The notes under the pieces: model-generated | Seen by the model: the letters and a program-made list of their open reading frames with translations, nothing else | Told to the model about the DNA's origin: nothing | The model's database searches: none | Made by a program: the position numbers and the translations under genes | Part shown: piece after piece, positions 39,362-50,241 of the stretch | How the letters are laid out: each line of letters starts with the position of its first letter | Position numbering within the stretch: the stretch's first letter is position 1 | Assembly (NCBI RefSeq): GCF_000092205.1 | Contig: NC_014216.1 | Location: 2,175,742 to 2,239,741, forward strand | Direction of reading: 5' to 3' | From: Desulfurivibrio alkaliphilus AHT 2 | Lineage (GTDB): Bacteria > Desulfobacterota > Desulfobulbia > Desulfobulbales > Desulfurivibrionaceae | DNA length: 64,000 bases

Positions 39362-42300
39362 ATGCAGATCAGCAGAAGAAATTTTCTCAGGGCCAGCGCC
39401 ATTACCGCCGCCGCCACCGCCGCCGGGGTCAAGCTCGACCCCAGCCTGGCCGTGGCCGCCAACTCGGTTAAAACCTTTCCTGTCGGCCAGTGCCGCTACT
39501 GCGCCGTGGGTTGCACCATTGTTGCCGACGCCCAGGTGGACGCCGCCGGCAAGGCCAAAAAAATTATCGCCATCAAGGGCGACATGCAAAGTACAGTCAA
39601 CCGCGGGGTGCTCTGCACCAAAGGCTTTTACCTGCACCGCGCCATGGACTACCAGGGCCGCCCCAAAGGGGCGCTGGTCCGCAAAGAGTGGATCAACCCG
39701 GCCACCGGCAAGCCGGACCTGGCCAACTCGCCGCGGGTCCGCGACGGGGTTACCACCAAAGACCCCCGGGGGATTACCCCTTCCGACGTGGACCTGAAAG
39801 AAAACTTCGCCCTGGTGCCTTGGGAAGACGCCATCGAGTTTGTCGCCGACGCGGTGGAAAAGACGGTGCGGGAAAACGGCAAGCACAGCGTGGCCTACTA
39901 CGGCAGTGGCCAGTTGGGCTCGGAAGAGACCCACATCATGAACAAGGCCTTCAAGGGCGGCGGCATGCTGGCCAACAACGCCATCGAGGGTCAGCCCCGG
40001 ACCTGCATGGCCTCGGCGGTGGTGGGCTACCTTTACACCTTCGGCAAGGACGAGCCCTACGGCTCCTACGACGACCTGGATGTGCCGGACCCCGATTTCA
40101 ACAAGCACGCCGACACTTTTTTCCTGATTGGCAGCAACACCGCCGAAGCCCACCCTATCCCCTTTAACCGGATCGCGGCGGTAAAGCAGAAAAACCCGGA
40201 CCAGGTCAAGGTGATCCTGGCCGATCCGCGCAAGACCCGTTCCGGCACCATCGCCGATCTATGGCTGCCCTTTGCCACCGGCCGCGACCTGGCCCTGCTC
40301 AACTCCATGGCCTACGTCATCGCCCGCGAGATGGACAACGCCGAGTATGACGTGGAAAAGGGCACGGTGAGCGCCGACTGGAACTACCTTGATCGCAAGT
40401 TCATCGAGCGGCACGCCAACTTCGGTATCCATGAAGACGTCAAAAAGACCTGGATCAAGACCGAGTACGGCGGCATCCGCGGCACCGCCCACGACATGAG
40501 CCACACCATGGGGCTGAAGCGGGCGGTCTACCCGGACCTGAAGAAGAAATACGGCTCCGAGCGGGAGATCATGGCCGACCTCTACAAGGGTTTTGCCATG
40601 TTCCTGGAGTTTCTCTCCGATTACAACCCGGACCAGATCGCCGATATTATCTTCGAGGGTGAATCACCCCTGCTCTATGATCGCGACACCCGCACCTGGA
40701 AGAAGATCAGCGGCCCCGAAGCCATTCGGCTGGCCGCCGAGTGGTTTGCCAAGGGTTACACCACCTCGGTCTGGTGCATGGGGGTCAACCAGAAGGTACA
40801 GGGCACCTGGACCAACGCCTCGCTGCACATGCTCAACCTGATCACCGGCAAGGCGGTCAAGCCCGGCCGCCACTCCTTCAGCTTCACCGGCCAACCCAAC
40901 GCCTGCGGCGGCATCCGGGCGCCCGGCGCCCTGTGTCATGCCCTGCCCTATGGCCGGGTGGTGGCCAACCCCATCCACCGGGGCCAGGTGGAAAACCTGT
41001 GGAAAGAACGGGCCGCGGCCTACCTCAAGAAACAGGGGGTCTCCGAGTCGGAGATCAAGGCGGAAACCGACAGGATCCAGATTCACCCCATACCCGGGCC
41101 GCATACCCAGGAGATGTTCCGCCGCCTGGCCTCCGGCCAGATCAAGGTCCAGTTCGTGGCCTGTGTCAACCCCGGTCAGTCCTTGGCCTATTCCTGGCCT
41201 TATCGCAAGGCCATGGGGGCGGCGGCAAAGGGCTCTTCCTGGCCCATAACCGTTACCCTGGAATCCTTCCCAACCGCCACCACCACCATTTCCGACGTGG
41301 TGCTGGGGGCCTCAAGCTGGTATGAAAAAGAGTTCATCTTCGGCAACCTGGAGCGTCGCTACCAGGTGATCAAACAGGTGGTCGAACCCGCCGGCGACAC
41401 AGTGCCCGACCACACCATCTTCGCCTGTCTGGTGCGGCGGCTGGAGGAGAAGGGGCTGGTGCCCAAGGGTCACGTATCCCAGTTCTGGCCGGAAGAGTAC
41501 GACGGGGCGGACTGGCTCAAAAAGACCATCAGCGCCGCCAAAACCCCCGAGTGGAACCGGCAGTTCTCCAGCAACATCTGGGAGGAAATGCAGGCCCTGT
41601 CCGGCGGCACCGGCTACAACTTCACCGGTATGAACCGCGACGTACTGCTGGATCGCAACCACGGCTACCGGATCCCCTTCCCCGCCGACGTCCATACCGA
41701 CCCGGCGATGAAGGCCCGTTACGACAAGTATGAATCACGGATCCAGTATGCCTACCCCTACGATCCCCTGGTGGAACGGATTACCAATGCCTACCTGGGC
41801 AACCAGAAGGCCATCAACCCGGCTTACGGCCGCTGGTTGGAGAAAAACATCAACGCCATGAAGGCGGACCGGGAGTACCAGCGGGCCAACAACGTACCGG
41901 AAGGTTGGTTTGCCAGCTTCTATAACTCCAACGCCTTCATTCACGGCTTCCTCGACCATCCCGACGGCCACCGGGTGCCTGGTTTCGACGGGCGGGCGAT
42001 CATCTGGGCCAACCCCTGGTGGGCCTGCAAGTTCGATGGCAAGAAGTTCGCCAAATACCAGACCGTGGACGTGGTGGAGCGCAAGTTCAACGCCGCCAAG
42101 GTCGATGAGTCCAGCGTGGCCCCCTTCGATGTCACCAGCCGTTACACCGTCAAGGTGGTGGGTGACCCCGACCGTGAGGTCACGGCGCTCAAGAGTATTG
42201 TCTTCAGCCCGGCCGATATCCAGAACCACAAGGAAGAGTTCATCAAGGACGACGGCTCGCGGCTGGTGATGTACGACACCACCGGTTACGTTTACGGTGC

Positions 42301-42697
42301 CTGTACCGGCCGGGTGGTGGAACACTGGCATACCGGCAGCATGACCACCCGGGTGGCGGAGCTTTCCCGGGCGGTGCCCAAGGCTTACGTGGAACTCAAC
42401 GCCGAGCTGGCGACCAAGCTCAACATCCGCGAGGGCGACCCGGTGATCGTCGAATCCCGCCGGGGCAAAGTGGAGTTGCCGGCCAAGGTGCTGGATGTCA
42501 CACGGGCCACCGGCGGGCCGCGCCACGATTACGTATTTATCCCCTGGTTCGACGAGTTCAAGCTGGTCAACATGATCATGAACGAGCATTTTGACCCGCT
42601 GAGCTTCCAGATGGATTACAAGATGTTCTCGGTTAAACTGAGCAAGGGTACCATCCGGGAGCAGACGCAAGCCGTGCCCGGCCCCATTATCGCTTAG
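39362..42697 (+). CDS. NapA-like periplasmic molybdopterin oxidoreductase, enlarged
   Basis: A DMSO-reductase-family molybdoenzyme closest in motif pattern to NapA. Start at MQISRRNFLRASAITAAATA with GGAG upstream; SRRNFLRA is a twin-arginine signal. A [4Fe-4S] site, CRYCAVGC, is followed by NRGVLCTKGFYLHR. The NapA-type molybdenum region QPRTCMASAVVGY supplies a Cys ligand (NapA of E. coli has RHCMASAVVG). WCMGVNQKVQGTW, FTGQPNACGG and the C-terminal TGRVVEHWHTGSMTTRV are also NapA-like. At 1111 residues it is nearly 300 longer than NapA, with extra segments after the FeS site (WINPATGKPDLANSPRVRDG) and in the C-terminal third. Nitrate is the likely substrate by similarity, but the insertions leave this open. 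Confidence 0.82.
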   Translation: MQISRRNFLRASAITAAATAAGVKLDPSLAVAANSVKTFPVGQCRYCAVGCTIVADAQVDAAGKAKKIIAIKGDMQSTVNRGVLCTKGFYLHRAMDYQGRPKGALVRKEWINPATGKPDLANSPRVRDGVTTKDPRGITPSDVDLKENFALVPWEDAIEFVADAVEKTVRENGKHSVAYYGSGQLGSEETHIMNKAFKGGGMLANNAIEGQPRTCMASAVVGYLYTFGKDEPYGSYDDLDVPDPDFNKHADTFFLIGSNTAEAHPIPFNRIAAVKQKNPDQVKVILADPRKTRSGTIADLWLPFATGRDLALLNSMAYVIAREMDNAEYDVEKGTVSADWNYLDRKFIERHANFGIHEDVKKTWIKTEYGGIRGTAHDMSHTMGLKRAVYPDLKKKYGSEREIMADLYKGFAMFLEFLSDYNPDQIADIIFEGESPLLYDRDTRTWKKISGPEAIRLAAEWFAKGYTTSVWCMGVNQKVQGTWTNASLHMLNLITGKAVKPGRHSFSFTGQPNACGGIRAPGALCHALPYGRVVANPIHRGQVENLWKERAAAYLKKQGVSESEIKAETDRIQIHPIPGPHTQEMFRRLASGQIKVQFVACVNPGQSLAYSWPYRKAMGAAAKGSSWPITVTLESFPTATTTISDVVLGASSWYEKEFIFGNLERRYQVIKQVVEPAGDTVPDHTIFACLVRRLEEKGLVPKGHVSQFWPEEYDGADWLKKTISAAKTPEWNRQFSSNIWEEMQALSGGTGYNFTGMNRDVLLDRNHGYRIPFPADVHTDPAMKARYDKYESRIQYAYPYDPLVERITNAYLGNQKAINPAYGRWLEKNINAMKADREYQRANNVPEGWFASFYNSNAFIHGFLDHPDGHRVPGFDGRAIIWANPWWACKFDGKKFAKYQTVDVVERKFNAAKVDESSVAPFDVTSRYTVKVVGDPDREVTALKSIVFSPADIQNHKEEFIKDDGSRLVMYDTTGYVYGACTGRVVEHWHTGSMTTRVAELSRAVPKAYVELNAELATKLNIREGDPVIVESRRGKVELPAKVLDVTRATGGPRHDYVFIPWFDEFKLVNMIMNEHFDPLSFQMDYKMFSVKLSKGTIREQTQAVPGPIIA

Positions 42698-42746
42698 GGT
42701 AATAGCACCGCAGCACCGCATCTTGCGGCACTGCGGCGCGATTACC
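42698..42746. repeat. short GTAA palindrome, copy H (after the NapA-like gene)
   Basis: A 49-nt reduced copy starting directly at the stop codon of the NapA-like gene. Arms GGTAAT-a-GC-a-CCGCAG and CTGCGG-c-GC-g-ATTACC pair with one A-G and one A-C mismatch around CACCGCATCTTGCGGCA, which keeps the core's first hairpin. A T-rich stretch (about 42754-42779) follows, so it might also terminate or attenuate transcription before the NapG-like gene. Confidence 0.7.
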
Positions 42747-42858
42747 CCCTTCTTTGTTGGGTTGTTTTTTATTTTATTGCTCCTCCCTTGGTGGGCGGGA
42801 AAAGTTTTTTGGTTGTACTTTTCCCGCCCGCCGTTTTTGGTTGTTATGTGGTGTGATT

Positions 42859-43635
42859 ATGGGTCTTAACAGGCGAACTTTTTTGAAGGTGGTGGCGGCC
42901 GCCGGGGCGGCCGGGGTGGCCGGGAGCAGCGGGCTGTTGCTGCGGGAAGATGCCAGGCGGCGGCAAGCGGCGGCGGCCGAGCGGCACCTTAGCCCCCTTC
43001 CGGAGATTACCGAAACCGGCCTGGTGCGGCCACCCGGCGCCCTGCCGGATCGGCAGTTTCGCAGTAACTGCAGCGGCTGTGGCGCTTGCCTCAATGTCTG
43101 CCACACCATGGGCTACGACGCCATTGCCATGGCCGGACCACGCCACGGCCTCCAGGGCGCAACCCCTTATATCAAAGATATGCGGGATTTTCCCTGCACC
43201 CTGTGCATGGAATGCCCGAGTCAATGCCCCACCGGGGCCTTGCAGCCGGTGGAAAAGCCTGAAGTAAAGATGGGAATCGCCCTGATCGACCTCAAGCTCT
43301 GCTTCGGCTGGAACGGTGATGTCTGCCTTTCCTGCAGCAAGGCCTGCCCCCTGGGCGCCTCGGTGTTTGATTTCTACTACGGGGCCTGGGGTAACCAGCC
43401 CTACATCAACGAGAAATGCGTGGGTTGCGGGCTGTGTGTAAAATACTGCCCCCTGGGCGGCTCGGCGGTGAAGGTGGTGACCACGGAGGTTTATGCCGGT
43501 CTCAAGGATGAGTACCTTGCGGAGGTGGAGCAAACGCTGCACGTCTCCGGCGAGGAGCGCTACGAAATGGTTTACGGCCATAATCTGCCGGAGATAATGG
43601 CCCGGGGAAGGTTGGTGGAACGTGAATACCGCTAA
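42859..43635 (+). CDS. NapG-like ferredoxin-type protein, twin-arginine exported
   Basis: Electron-transfer protein with four predicted [4Fe-4S] clusters. Start taken at MGLNRRTFLKVVAAAGAAG (42859), which places the twin-arginine motif NRRTFLKVV at the N-terminus; the 35 upstream open codons are unlikely to be coding. Cys motifs: CSGCGACLNVC, CTLCMECPSQCP, CLSCSKACP and CVGCGLCVKYCP. In the Nap system NapG and NapH pass quinol electrons to the periplasm. It overlaps the napH-like gene by 14 nt and follows the NapA-like gene after about 160 nt holding palindrome H. Confidence 0.86.
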   Translation: MGLNRRTFLKVVAAAGAAGVAGSSGLLLREDARRRQAAAAERHLSPLPEITETGLVRPPGALPDRQFRSNCSGCGACLNVCHTMGYDAIAMAGPRHGLQGATPYIKDMRDFPCTLCMECPSQCPTGALQPVEKPEVKMGIALIDLKLCFGWNGDVCLSCSKACPLGASVFDFYYGAWGNQPYINEKCVGCGLCVKYCPLGGSAVKVVTTEVYAGLKDEYLAEVEQTLHVSGEERYEMVYGHNLPEIMARGRLVEREYR

Positions 43636-44473
43636 AGATAACGCCCCCAAAACCCCCGGCCGGGGAATCCCCTGGACTCTGCTGCGGCGCACGGTGATGC
43701 TGGCCATCCTGGCCCTGTTCATGCTCCAGTACTTCGAGATCAAGCTGCTGGTGGGCAGCCTTTCCGGCTCCACCCTGCTGGGAAGCATCAAGCTGCTGGA
43801 TGTCTTTGCCTTTTTCGAGATCTCGGCGGCGGCCAAAGGGATCAGCCTGACCCTGATCACCGCCGTGCTGCCGGTGGCCCTGCTTTACCTGGTGCTGGGC
43901 CGGGCCTTCTGCGGCTGGGTCTGCCCCATGGACCTGCTTTTTTCCCTGGTGGACAAGTTGCGCCCCGGCGACCAGCAGGGGCCGGCCAGGCTCCCCCTGC
44001 CGCCCAGAGTCGGCTACTGGCTGGCCGGCGGCCTGCTGCTGCTGGCTTTGCTCTTCAGCCTGCCGCTATTCACCAATTACCTGTCGCACCTGACCAATTT
44101 TTTCCGGACCATCGCCGGCCTGGTCTTTCTGGCCGGCGACCTGCCGGTGGAGCCGGCGATGATCGCCTGGTCGCTGCTGACCCTGCTGGCCCTGCTGGTG
44201 CTGCACTATTTCTACCCCCGGCTCTGGTGCCGGGTACTCTGCCCGGTGGGCAAGACCTACGGCCTGTTCAACCGGCTCAGCCTGCTCAAACTGCGCTTCA
44301 ACCAAGGCGATTGCGAAGGCTGCGAGTTATGCGAGCACAAATGCTACATGGGGGTTAAAATTGTCCGCAACCTGGACCGGGGCCAACTGCGCGATCCCAA
44401 CTGCATCTACTGCGGCCGCTGCATCGAGGGTTGCCGCCGGAAGGGCAAACTGATCAGGATGAGTTTAAAATAA
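43622..44473 (+). CDS. NapH-like membrane quinol dehydrogenase subunit
   Basis: Membrane protein with four hydrophobic helices and ferredoxin motifs. It starts at GTG 43622 (MNTAKDNAPKTPGRGIP), inside the end of the napG-like gene. Cytoplasmic Cys-Pro motifs CGWVCPMD and CRVLCPVGK, characteristic of NapH/CcoG-type proteins, are followed by two C-terminal [4Fe-4S] sets, CEGCELCEHKCY and CIYCGRCIEGCRRKG. The last Pro of the second set is replaced by Arg. It probably takes electrons from menaquinol and hands them to the NapG-like protein. Confidence 0.87.
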   Translation: MNTAKDNAPKTPGRGIPWTLLRRTVMLAILALFMLQYFEIKLLVGSLSGSTLLGSIKLLDVFAFFEISAAAKGISLTLITAVLPVALLYLVLGRAFCGWVCPMDLLFSLVDKLRPGDQQGPARLPLPPRVGYWLAGGLLLLALLFSLPLFTNYLSHLTNFFRTIAGLVFLAGDLPVEPAMIAWSLLTLLALLVLHYFYPRLWCRVLCPVGKTYGLFNRLSLLKLRFNQGDCEGCELCEHKCYMGVKIVRNLDRGQLRDPNCIYCGRCIEGCRRKGKLIRMSLK

Positions 44474-44514
44474 CCGGCGCTTGCGCCGGTCAATCTCTCG
44501 ACAAGGAGTAAACC

Positions 44515-44772
44515 ATGCTGGTAGCCAGCGGCTATGTGGAAGTAAACGAAGAGAGTGAGCTGGAACAGGTAAAGGCCACCCTGGAGGCGGATAATATTGA
44601 GGTAACCGAGGCCCAGGGGGTAAAAATCGTCTTCCTGATCGAGCGGGACCGGGCCGGAGAGGTCAAAGCGGCCCTGGACGGCCTGAAGGACATCCCCGGG
44701 GTGCGTACCGTTTACCTGGCCTACTACAGCCTGGAATGCAGCGACCAGGAGAAGGATGAACTGCTGGCCTAG
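44515..44772 (+). CDS. NapD-like twin-arginine signal-binding chaperone
   Basis: An 85-residue protein of ferredoxin-like fold: LVASGYVEVNEESELEQVKATLEADNIEV and FLIERDRAGEVKAALDGLKDIPGVRTVYLAYYSLE match the NapD pattern, including the closing VRTVYLAYYSLE strand. NapD binds the NapA signal peptide and holds the enzyme back from export until the cofactor is inserted. AAGGAG lies upstream of the ATG. The position at the end of the cluster supports the NapA assignment of the large enzyme. It converges with mnmA after only 3 nt. Confidence 0.83.
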   Translation: MLVASGYVEVNEESELEQVKATLEADNIEVTEAQGVKIVFLIERDRAGEVKAALDGLKDIPGVRTVYLAYYSLECSDQEKDELLA

Positions 44773-44775
44773 GCC

Positions 44776-45852
44776 CTAAGAAAGGATCTCACCGCCGCCC
44801 AGGAGTTGGTCTTCCTGGTAGAAGGCGGCGTACTGACCGGGGGCCGGAGCCCGTTGAGGTTGGTCGAAATCAAGGGTGAAGGTGCCGTCGGCGGCGGGGG
44901 TCAGCAGGGCCGGGGCCGGGCGGTGGCGGTGCCTTAACTGAACGCTGAAGCGGGCGGGCAACCGGGGCGGGTCGATGAGCCAGTTCAGCGCGCCCAGGCG
45001 AATCTGCCGACGCAACAGGTCTTCGGGCTTGCCCACCACCACCCGGTTGCTTTGCGCGTCCAGGGCCACCACGTAGTAGGGGGTGTCGTCGGGAATGCCC
45101 AGGCCCCGACGCTGGCCGATGGTATAGCGAAACACCCCGCGATGTCGCCCCACCTCCCGGCCGTCGGTGGTGACAATGAGACCCCCGGCGGGACCCTCGG
45201 CCGGCGCCTCTTGCCCAGCGTAAGCGGCCAGGAAATCGGCCACCGTCTGCTCACCCAGGAAACAGACATCCTGGCTTTCCGGGCCGTGGCGGCCGCTCAG
45301 GCCCAAAGAGGCGGCGAGTTCATAAACCTCGGTCTTGCGTTTCTCCCCCAGCGGGAAGAGAATGCGGGGCAGCACCTCCCTTTTCAGCCGACAGAGAAAG
45401 TAAGACTGGTCCTTGCGGGGATCAAGCCCCCGGCACAGTAAGCGGTCAAGGGGCAGCGCCGGGGTCAGGCGAACATAATGGCCGGTGGCCAGGAAATCGA
45501 CCCCGCGGGAGAGCATGGCCTCCAGCAGCAGGCCAAACTTGATCTGCCGGTTGCAGAACACGCAGGGGTTGGGGGTCAGCCCGGCCAGATAGGCCGCGAC
45601 AAAGGGCTGCAAAACCTTTTGCCCGAAGGGCTCGGCCAGATCCAGCACGGTCAGGGGAATACCCAGATGGGCCGCCACCCCCTCGACCCGCCGCTGATGA
45701 TCCTCGATTCCCGGCTGCGCCAGGCGCATGAAGACCCCTTCCACCTCGGCCCCGGCCTGCAACATCAGGGCGGCGGTAACCGAGCTGTCCACCCCACCGC
45801 TCATGGCAACAGCGACACGTTTCTGGTATAAGGAAGTTTTATCCGCCGACAT
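44776..45852 (-). CDS. mnmA: tRNA-specific 2-thiouridylase MnmA
   Basis: Thiolates U34 of tRNA-Lys, -Glu and -Gln. PP-loop motif AVAMSGGVDSSVTAALML, NPCVFCNRQIKFGLLL (first catalytic Cys), ATGHYVRL, DQSYFLCRL and SQDVCFLGE (second catalytic Cys), then the central and C-terminal beta-barrel domains. About 358 residues. Start placed at MSADKTSLYQKRVAVAM (45852); an in-frame ATG at 45888 adds 12 residues with no clear ribosome-binding site for either. It diverges from the U32 peptidase gene with about 110 nt between them. Confidence 0.94.
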   Translation of the reverse strand: MSADKTSLYQKRVAVAMSGGVDSSVTAALMLQAGAEVEGVFMRLAQPGIEDHQRRVEGVAAHLGIPLTVLDLAEPFGQKVLQPFVAAYLAGLTPNPCVFCNRQIKFGLLLEAMLSRGVDFLATGHYVRLTPALPLDRLLCRGLDPRKDQSYFLCRLKREVLPRILFPLGEKRKTEVYELAASLGLSGRHGPESQDVCFLGEQTVADFLAAYAGQEAPAEGPAGGLIVTTDGREVGRHRGVFRYTIGQRRGLGIPDDTPYYVVALDAQSNRVVVGKPEDLLRRQIRLGALNWLIDPPRLPARFSVQLRHRHRPAPALLTPAADGTFTLDFDQPQRAPAPGQYAAFYQEDQLLGGGEILS

Positions 45853-45962
45853 GCCTGCCACTTTACCAGAACCAGCCGGCGGCGGCAAAACATTGCTGCC
45901 CCCGGCCAGGGCACTTGTGGCGCCTGGACGGGTGCCGTTAAAACCAGGAGAACCAAGACCCG

Positions 45963-47273
45963 ATGCCGCCAGCCAATGACCCAGCCCAATCGCCTCTCCC
46001 CAACCGCTGGCCCGAATTGCTGGCCCCGGCGGGAAATCTGGAAAAGCTGCAGGTGGCCATCCATTACGGGGCCGATGCCGTATATTTGGGCGGCAGCCGC
46101 TTCGGCCTGCGGGCCCATGCCGGCAACTTCAGCGACGAGGAACTGCGCACAGCCACCGCCCTGGCCCATGAACACGGGGTCAGGGTCTATGTTACGGTCA
46201 ACATCTTTGCCCACCAGCAGGACTTTGCCGGCCTGCCGGAGTACCTGGTTTTTTTACGGGAGTTGGGAGTGGATGGGCTGATCATCGCCGACCCCGGTAT
46301 TCTGGCGGTGGCCCGCCGGACGGTGCCGGAGTTGCCGGTGCACTTAAGCACCCAGGCCAACGTCACCAACCCGGAAAGCGCCGCCTTCTGGGAGGCCTGC
46401 GGGGTCAGCCGGATCAATCCGGCCCGGGAACTCTCTTTGGCGGAGATCAAGGGTTTACGGCAACGGGTGCGCGCCGAGTTGGAGATTTTCGTCCATGGGG
46501 CGCTTTGTATTTCCTACTCCGGCCGCTGCTTCTTAAGCCTTTATCTCACCGGCCGGGATGCCAACCGGGGCGACTGCGCCCATCCCTGTCGCTACCGCTA
46601 CCGGCTGCTGGAAGAAAAACGGCCGGGGCAGTTTTTCCCCCTGGAGGAGGACGAACGGGGCAGTTACATCTTCAACGCTAAGGATCTTTGCCTGTTGAAC
46701 CGCCTGCCGGAGTTGATCCGGACCGGGGCCGACGCCCTGAAGATCGAGGGGCGGATGAAAAGCCTCTTTTACGTGGGCACGGTGGTCCGCCTTTACCGGG
46801 CGGCGCTTGATTTCTGGCAGCAACAGGGGTTGGACACCCCCCTGCCGCCGGCCTTTGCCGAGGAGCTGAGCAAGATCGGCGGCCGGGGGCAGAGCGAAAA
46901 TTTTTTCGAGCAGCAGCCGGAGGCCACCGAGATGCTTTACGACGGCACCACGGCCAATCCCCGCGGGGTGCCGGCGGCGATTGTGCGCAAAGGCGGGCCG
47001 GCGCCGCTGGTGGAAGCCCGCAACCCTTTCCAGTGCGGGGATACCATCGAATTTCTCGAGCGGGGGCTCAACAATATCCCTTGCCGGGTCACGGCCATTC
47101 ATGACCTGGAAGGCCAAGCGCTGGCCCGGGCCAACCCCAACAGTCTGCTGCGTCTTACCCTGGACCGGCCCGGCAATTACTCCCGCCACGGCCTGTTCCG
47201 GCGTGTAAGCGATCACGGGGCACCCCGTGACCGCTTACCCCTTGGAAGATCGTCACACAGGGGGTTCCCGTGA
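45963..47273 (+). CDS. U32 family peptidase / tRNA hydroxylation-type protein, 3' end altered by repeat
   Basis: U32 proteins include the collagenase PrtC and TrhP, which hydroxylates tRNA U34. The 436-residue frame has ELLAPAGNLEKLQVAIHYGADAVYLGG, the U32 signature EIFVHGALCISYSGRCFLSLYL, CAHPCRYRYRLLEE (Cys pair), FNAKDLCLLNRLPEL and DALKIEGRMKS. It ends RHGLFRRVSDHGAPRDRLPLG and about 8 more residues. The stretch from VSDHG onward is translated from the minimal palindrome C and its flank, so the natural C-terminus was probably near RHGLFRR. Enzymatic role inferred from the family. Confidence 0.88.
   Translation: MPPANDPAQSPLPNRWPELLAPAGNLEKLQVAIHYGADAVYLGGSRFGLRAHAGNFSDEELRTATALAHEHGVRVYVTVNIFAHQQDFAGLPEYLVFLRELGVDGLIIADPGILAVARRTVPELPVHLSTQANVTNPESAAFWEACGVSRINPARELSLAEIKGLRQRVRAELEIFVHGALCISYSGRCFLSLYLTGRDANRGDCAHPCRYRYRLLEEKRPGQFFPLEEDERGSYIFNAKDLCLLNRLPELIRTGADALKIEGRMKSLFYVGTVVRLYRAALDFWQQQGLDTPLPPAFAEELSKIGGRGQSENFFEQQPEATEMLYDGTTANPRGVPAAIVRKGGPAPLVEARNPFQCGDTIEFLERGLNNIPCRVTAIHDLEGQALARANPNSLLRLTLDRPGNYSRHGLFRRVSDHGAPRDRLPLGRSSHRGFP
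47205..47238. repeat. minimal GTAA palindrome, copy C (inside the end of the U32 gene)
   Basis: Only 34 nt: the arm GTAAGCGATCACGGGG, then CA, then CCCCGTGACCGCTTAC. The arms are identical to those of copy B, with the same A-C mismatch, and the whole inner core is missing. Downstream, GGTTCCCGTGATCAGTTAC (about 47262-47280) repeats the complement of the left arm, as also seen beside copy B. It is translated as part of the U32 protein. Confidence 0.88.
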
Positions 47274-47356
47274 TCAGTTACTCCGGCATCGATAAGAGGG
47301 TACGCGCGGGCGGGTGGTATCCGTACGGTTGTAACCACAACCAAAGGGTAAGATTA

Positions 47357-47686
47357 TCAGCCGCCGGCCGGTCTGGCCATGCCCAGATCCTGGCTGACCG
47401 GGCCCATGATGTAGGGCCGGGCTACCTTGACCCTGGTCTTGTCGGCAATCTCCAGGGTGACCACGTTATCGGACAGGCCGGTAATCGTCCCCTGGATGCC
47501 GCCGCTGGTGATGACCTCGTCACCGATCTTCATGGCCGCCAAAAACTGCTGGTGTTCCTTGGCTTTTTTCTGCTGGGGCCGAATGAGCAGAAAATAGAAG
47601 ATAACAAAAATAAGAATCAGGGGGATAAAAGCCCCGAAACCGCCGGCCGCCGGCGCCGCTTCCGCGGCGTGCGCTACGCTTACCAT
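47357..47686 (-). CDS. yajC: preprotein translocase subunit YajC
   Basis: Accessory subunit of SecDF-YajC. 109 residues with one membrane helix (GAFIPLILIFVIFYFLLIRPQQKKAKEHQ, about residues 18-37), the RPQQKK motif and a soluble domain MKIGDEVITSGGIQGTITGLSDN. GGAGGA precedes the ATG. It follows tgt by 34 nt, the usual tgt-yajC order; secD and secF are not next in line and must be elsewhere. Confidence 0.95.
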   Translation of the reverse strand: MVSVAHAAEAAPAAGGFGAFIPLILIFVIFYFLLIRPQQKKAKEHQQFLAAMKIGDEVITSGGIQGTITGLSDNVVTLEIADKTRVKVARPYIMGPVSQDLGMARPAGG

Positions 47687-47720
47687 AAAGATTCCTCCAG
47701 TAATTTCAGTAATTTTGCTT

Positions 47721-49929
<2,209 letters not shown>

Positions 49930-49938
49930 GGGGCGACT

Positions 49939-50199
49939 TTAGTGGAGAAAATGAACAAAGACCTTCACTCCGTAAGGAAATAATTTGCCGTGCAAGTGCT
50001 GCAGGGCCCGGGTGGGGTCGGCCTGGCCGAAGTCGACCTGGTAGCGGAAAGGTTTGTCGAGCTCCTGCAGGTATTCAAACCGATGCCGCCCGTATCTGGC
50101 TTCACTCCCCTCGTCGTACCACTTGCGGAAACGCTGTTCCACCTGGGGCAGATCTTCGGGTTTTACCTCATCCACATCCAGCAGGATCTCTACTTCCAT
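49939..50199 (-). CDS. hypothetical protein of 86 residues
   Basis: I do not recognise this protein. It is 86 residues, acidic in its first third (MEVEILLDVDEVKPEDLPQV), with aromatic and basic positions later (YGRHRFEYLQELDKPFRYQV) and a hydrophobic C-terminus (KLFPYGVKVFVHFLH). No signal, membrane helix or Cys motif. It starts 42 nt after the gene at 50242 and ends 9 nt before the M24 peptidase gene, so it is probably co-transcribed with both. Confidence 0.6.
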   Translation of the reverse strand: MEVEILLDVDEVKPEDLPQVEQRFRKWYDEGSEARYGRHRFEYLQELDKPFRYQVDFGQADPTRALQHLHGKLFPYGVKVFVHFLH

Positions 50200-50241
50200 G
50201 GTCCCACCTCACCGAGAGTTATTTATGTTCCAGGCCGCTTT

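Noticed and set aside
39362-42697. NapA-like enzyme as a formate dehydrogenase.
   Set aside because: The C-terminal GRVVEHWHTGSMT and the CMASAVVG region match NapA, and NapD/NapG/NapH partners follow; no formate dehydrogenase subunits are nearby.
47320-47345. GGTTGT-aacc-ACAACC hairpin downstream of yajC as a terminator.
   Set aside because: Six-base stem without a following T-run on either strand.
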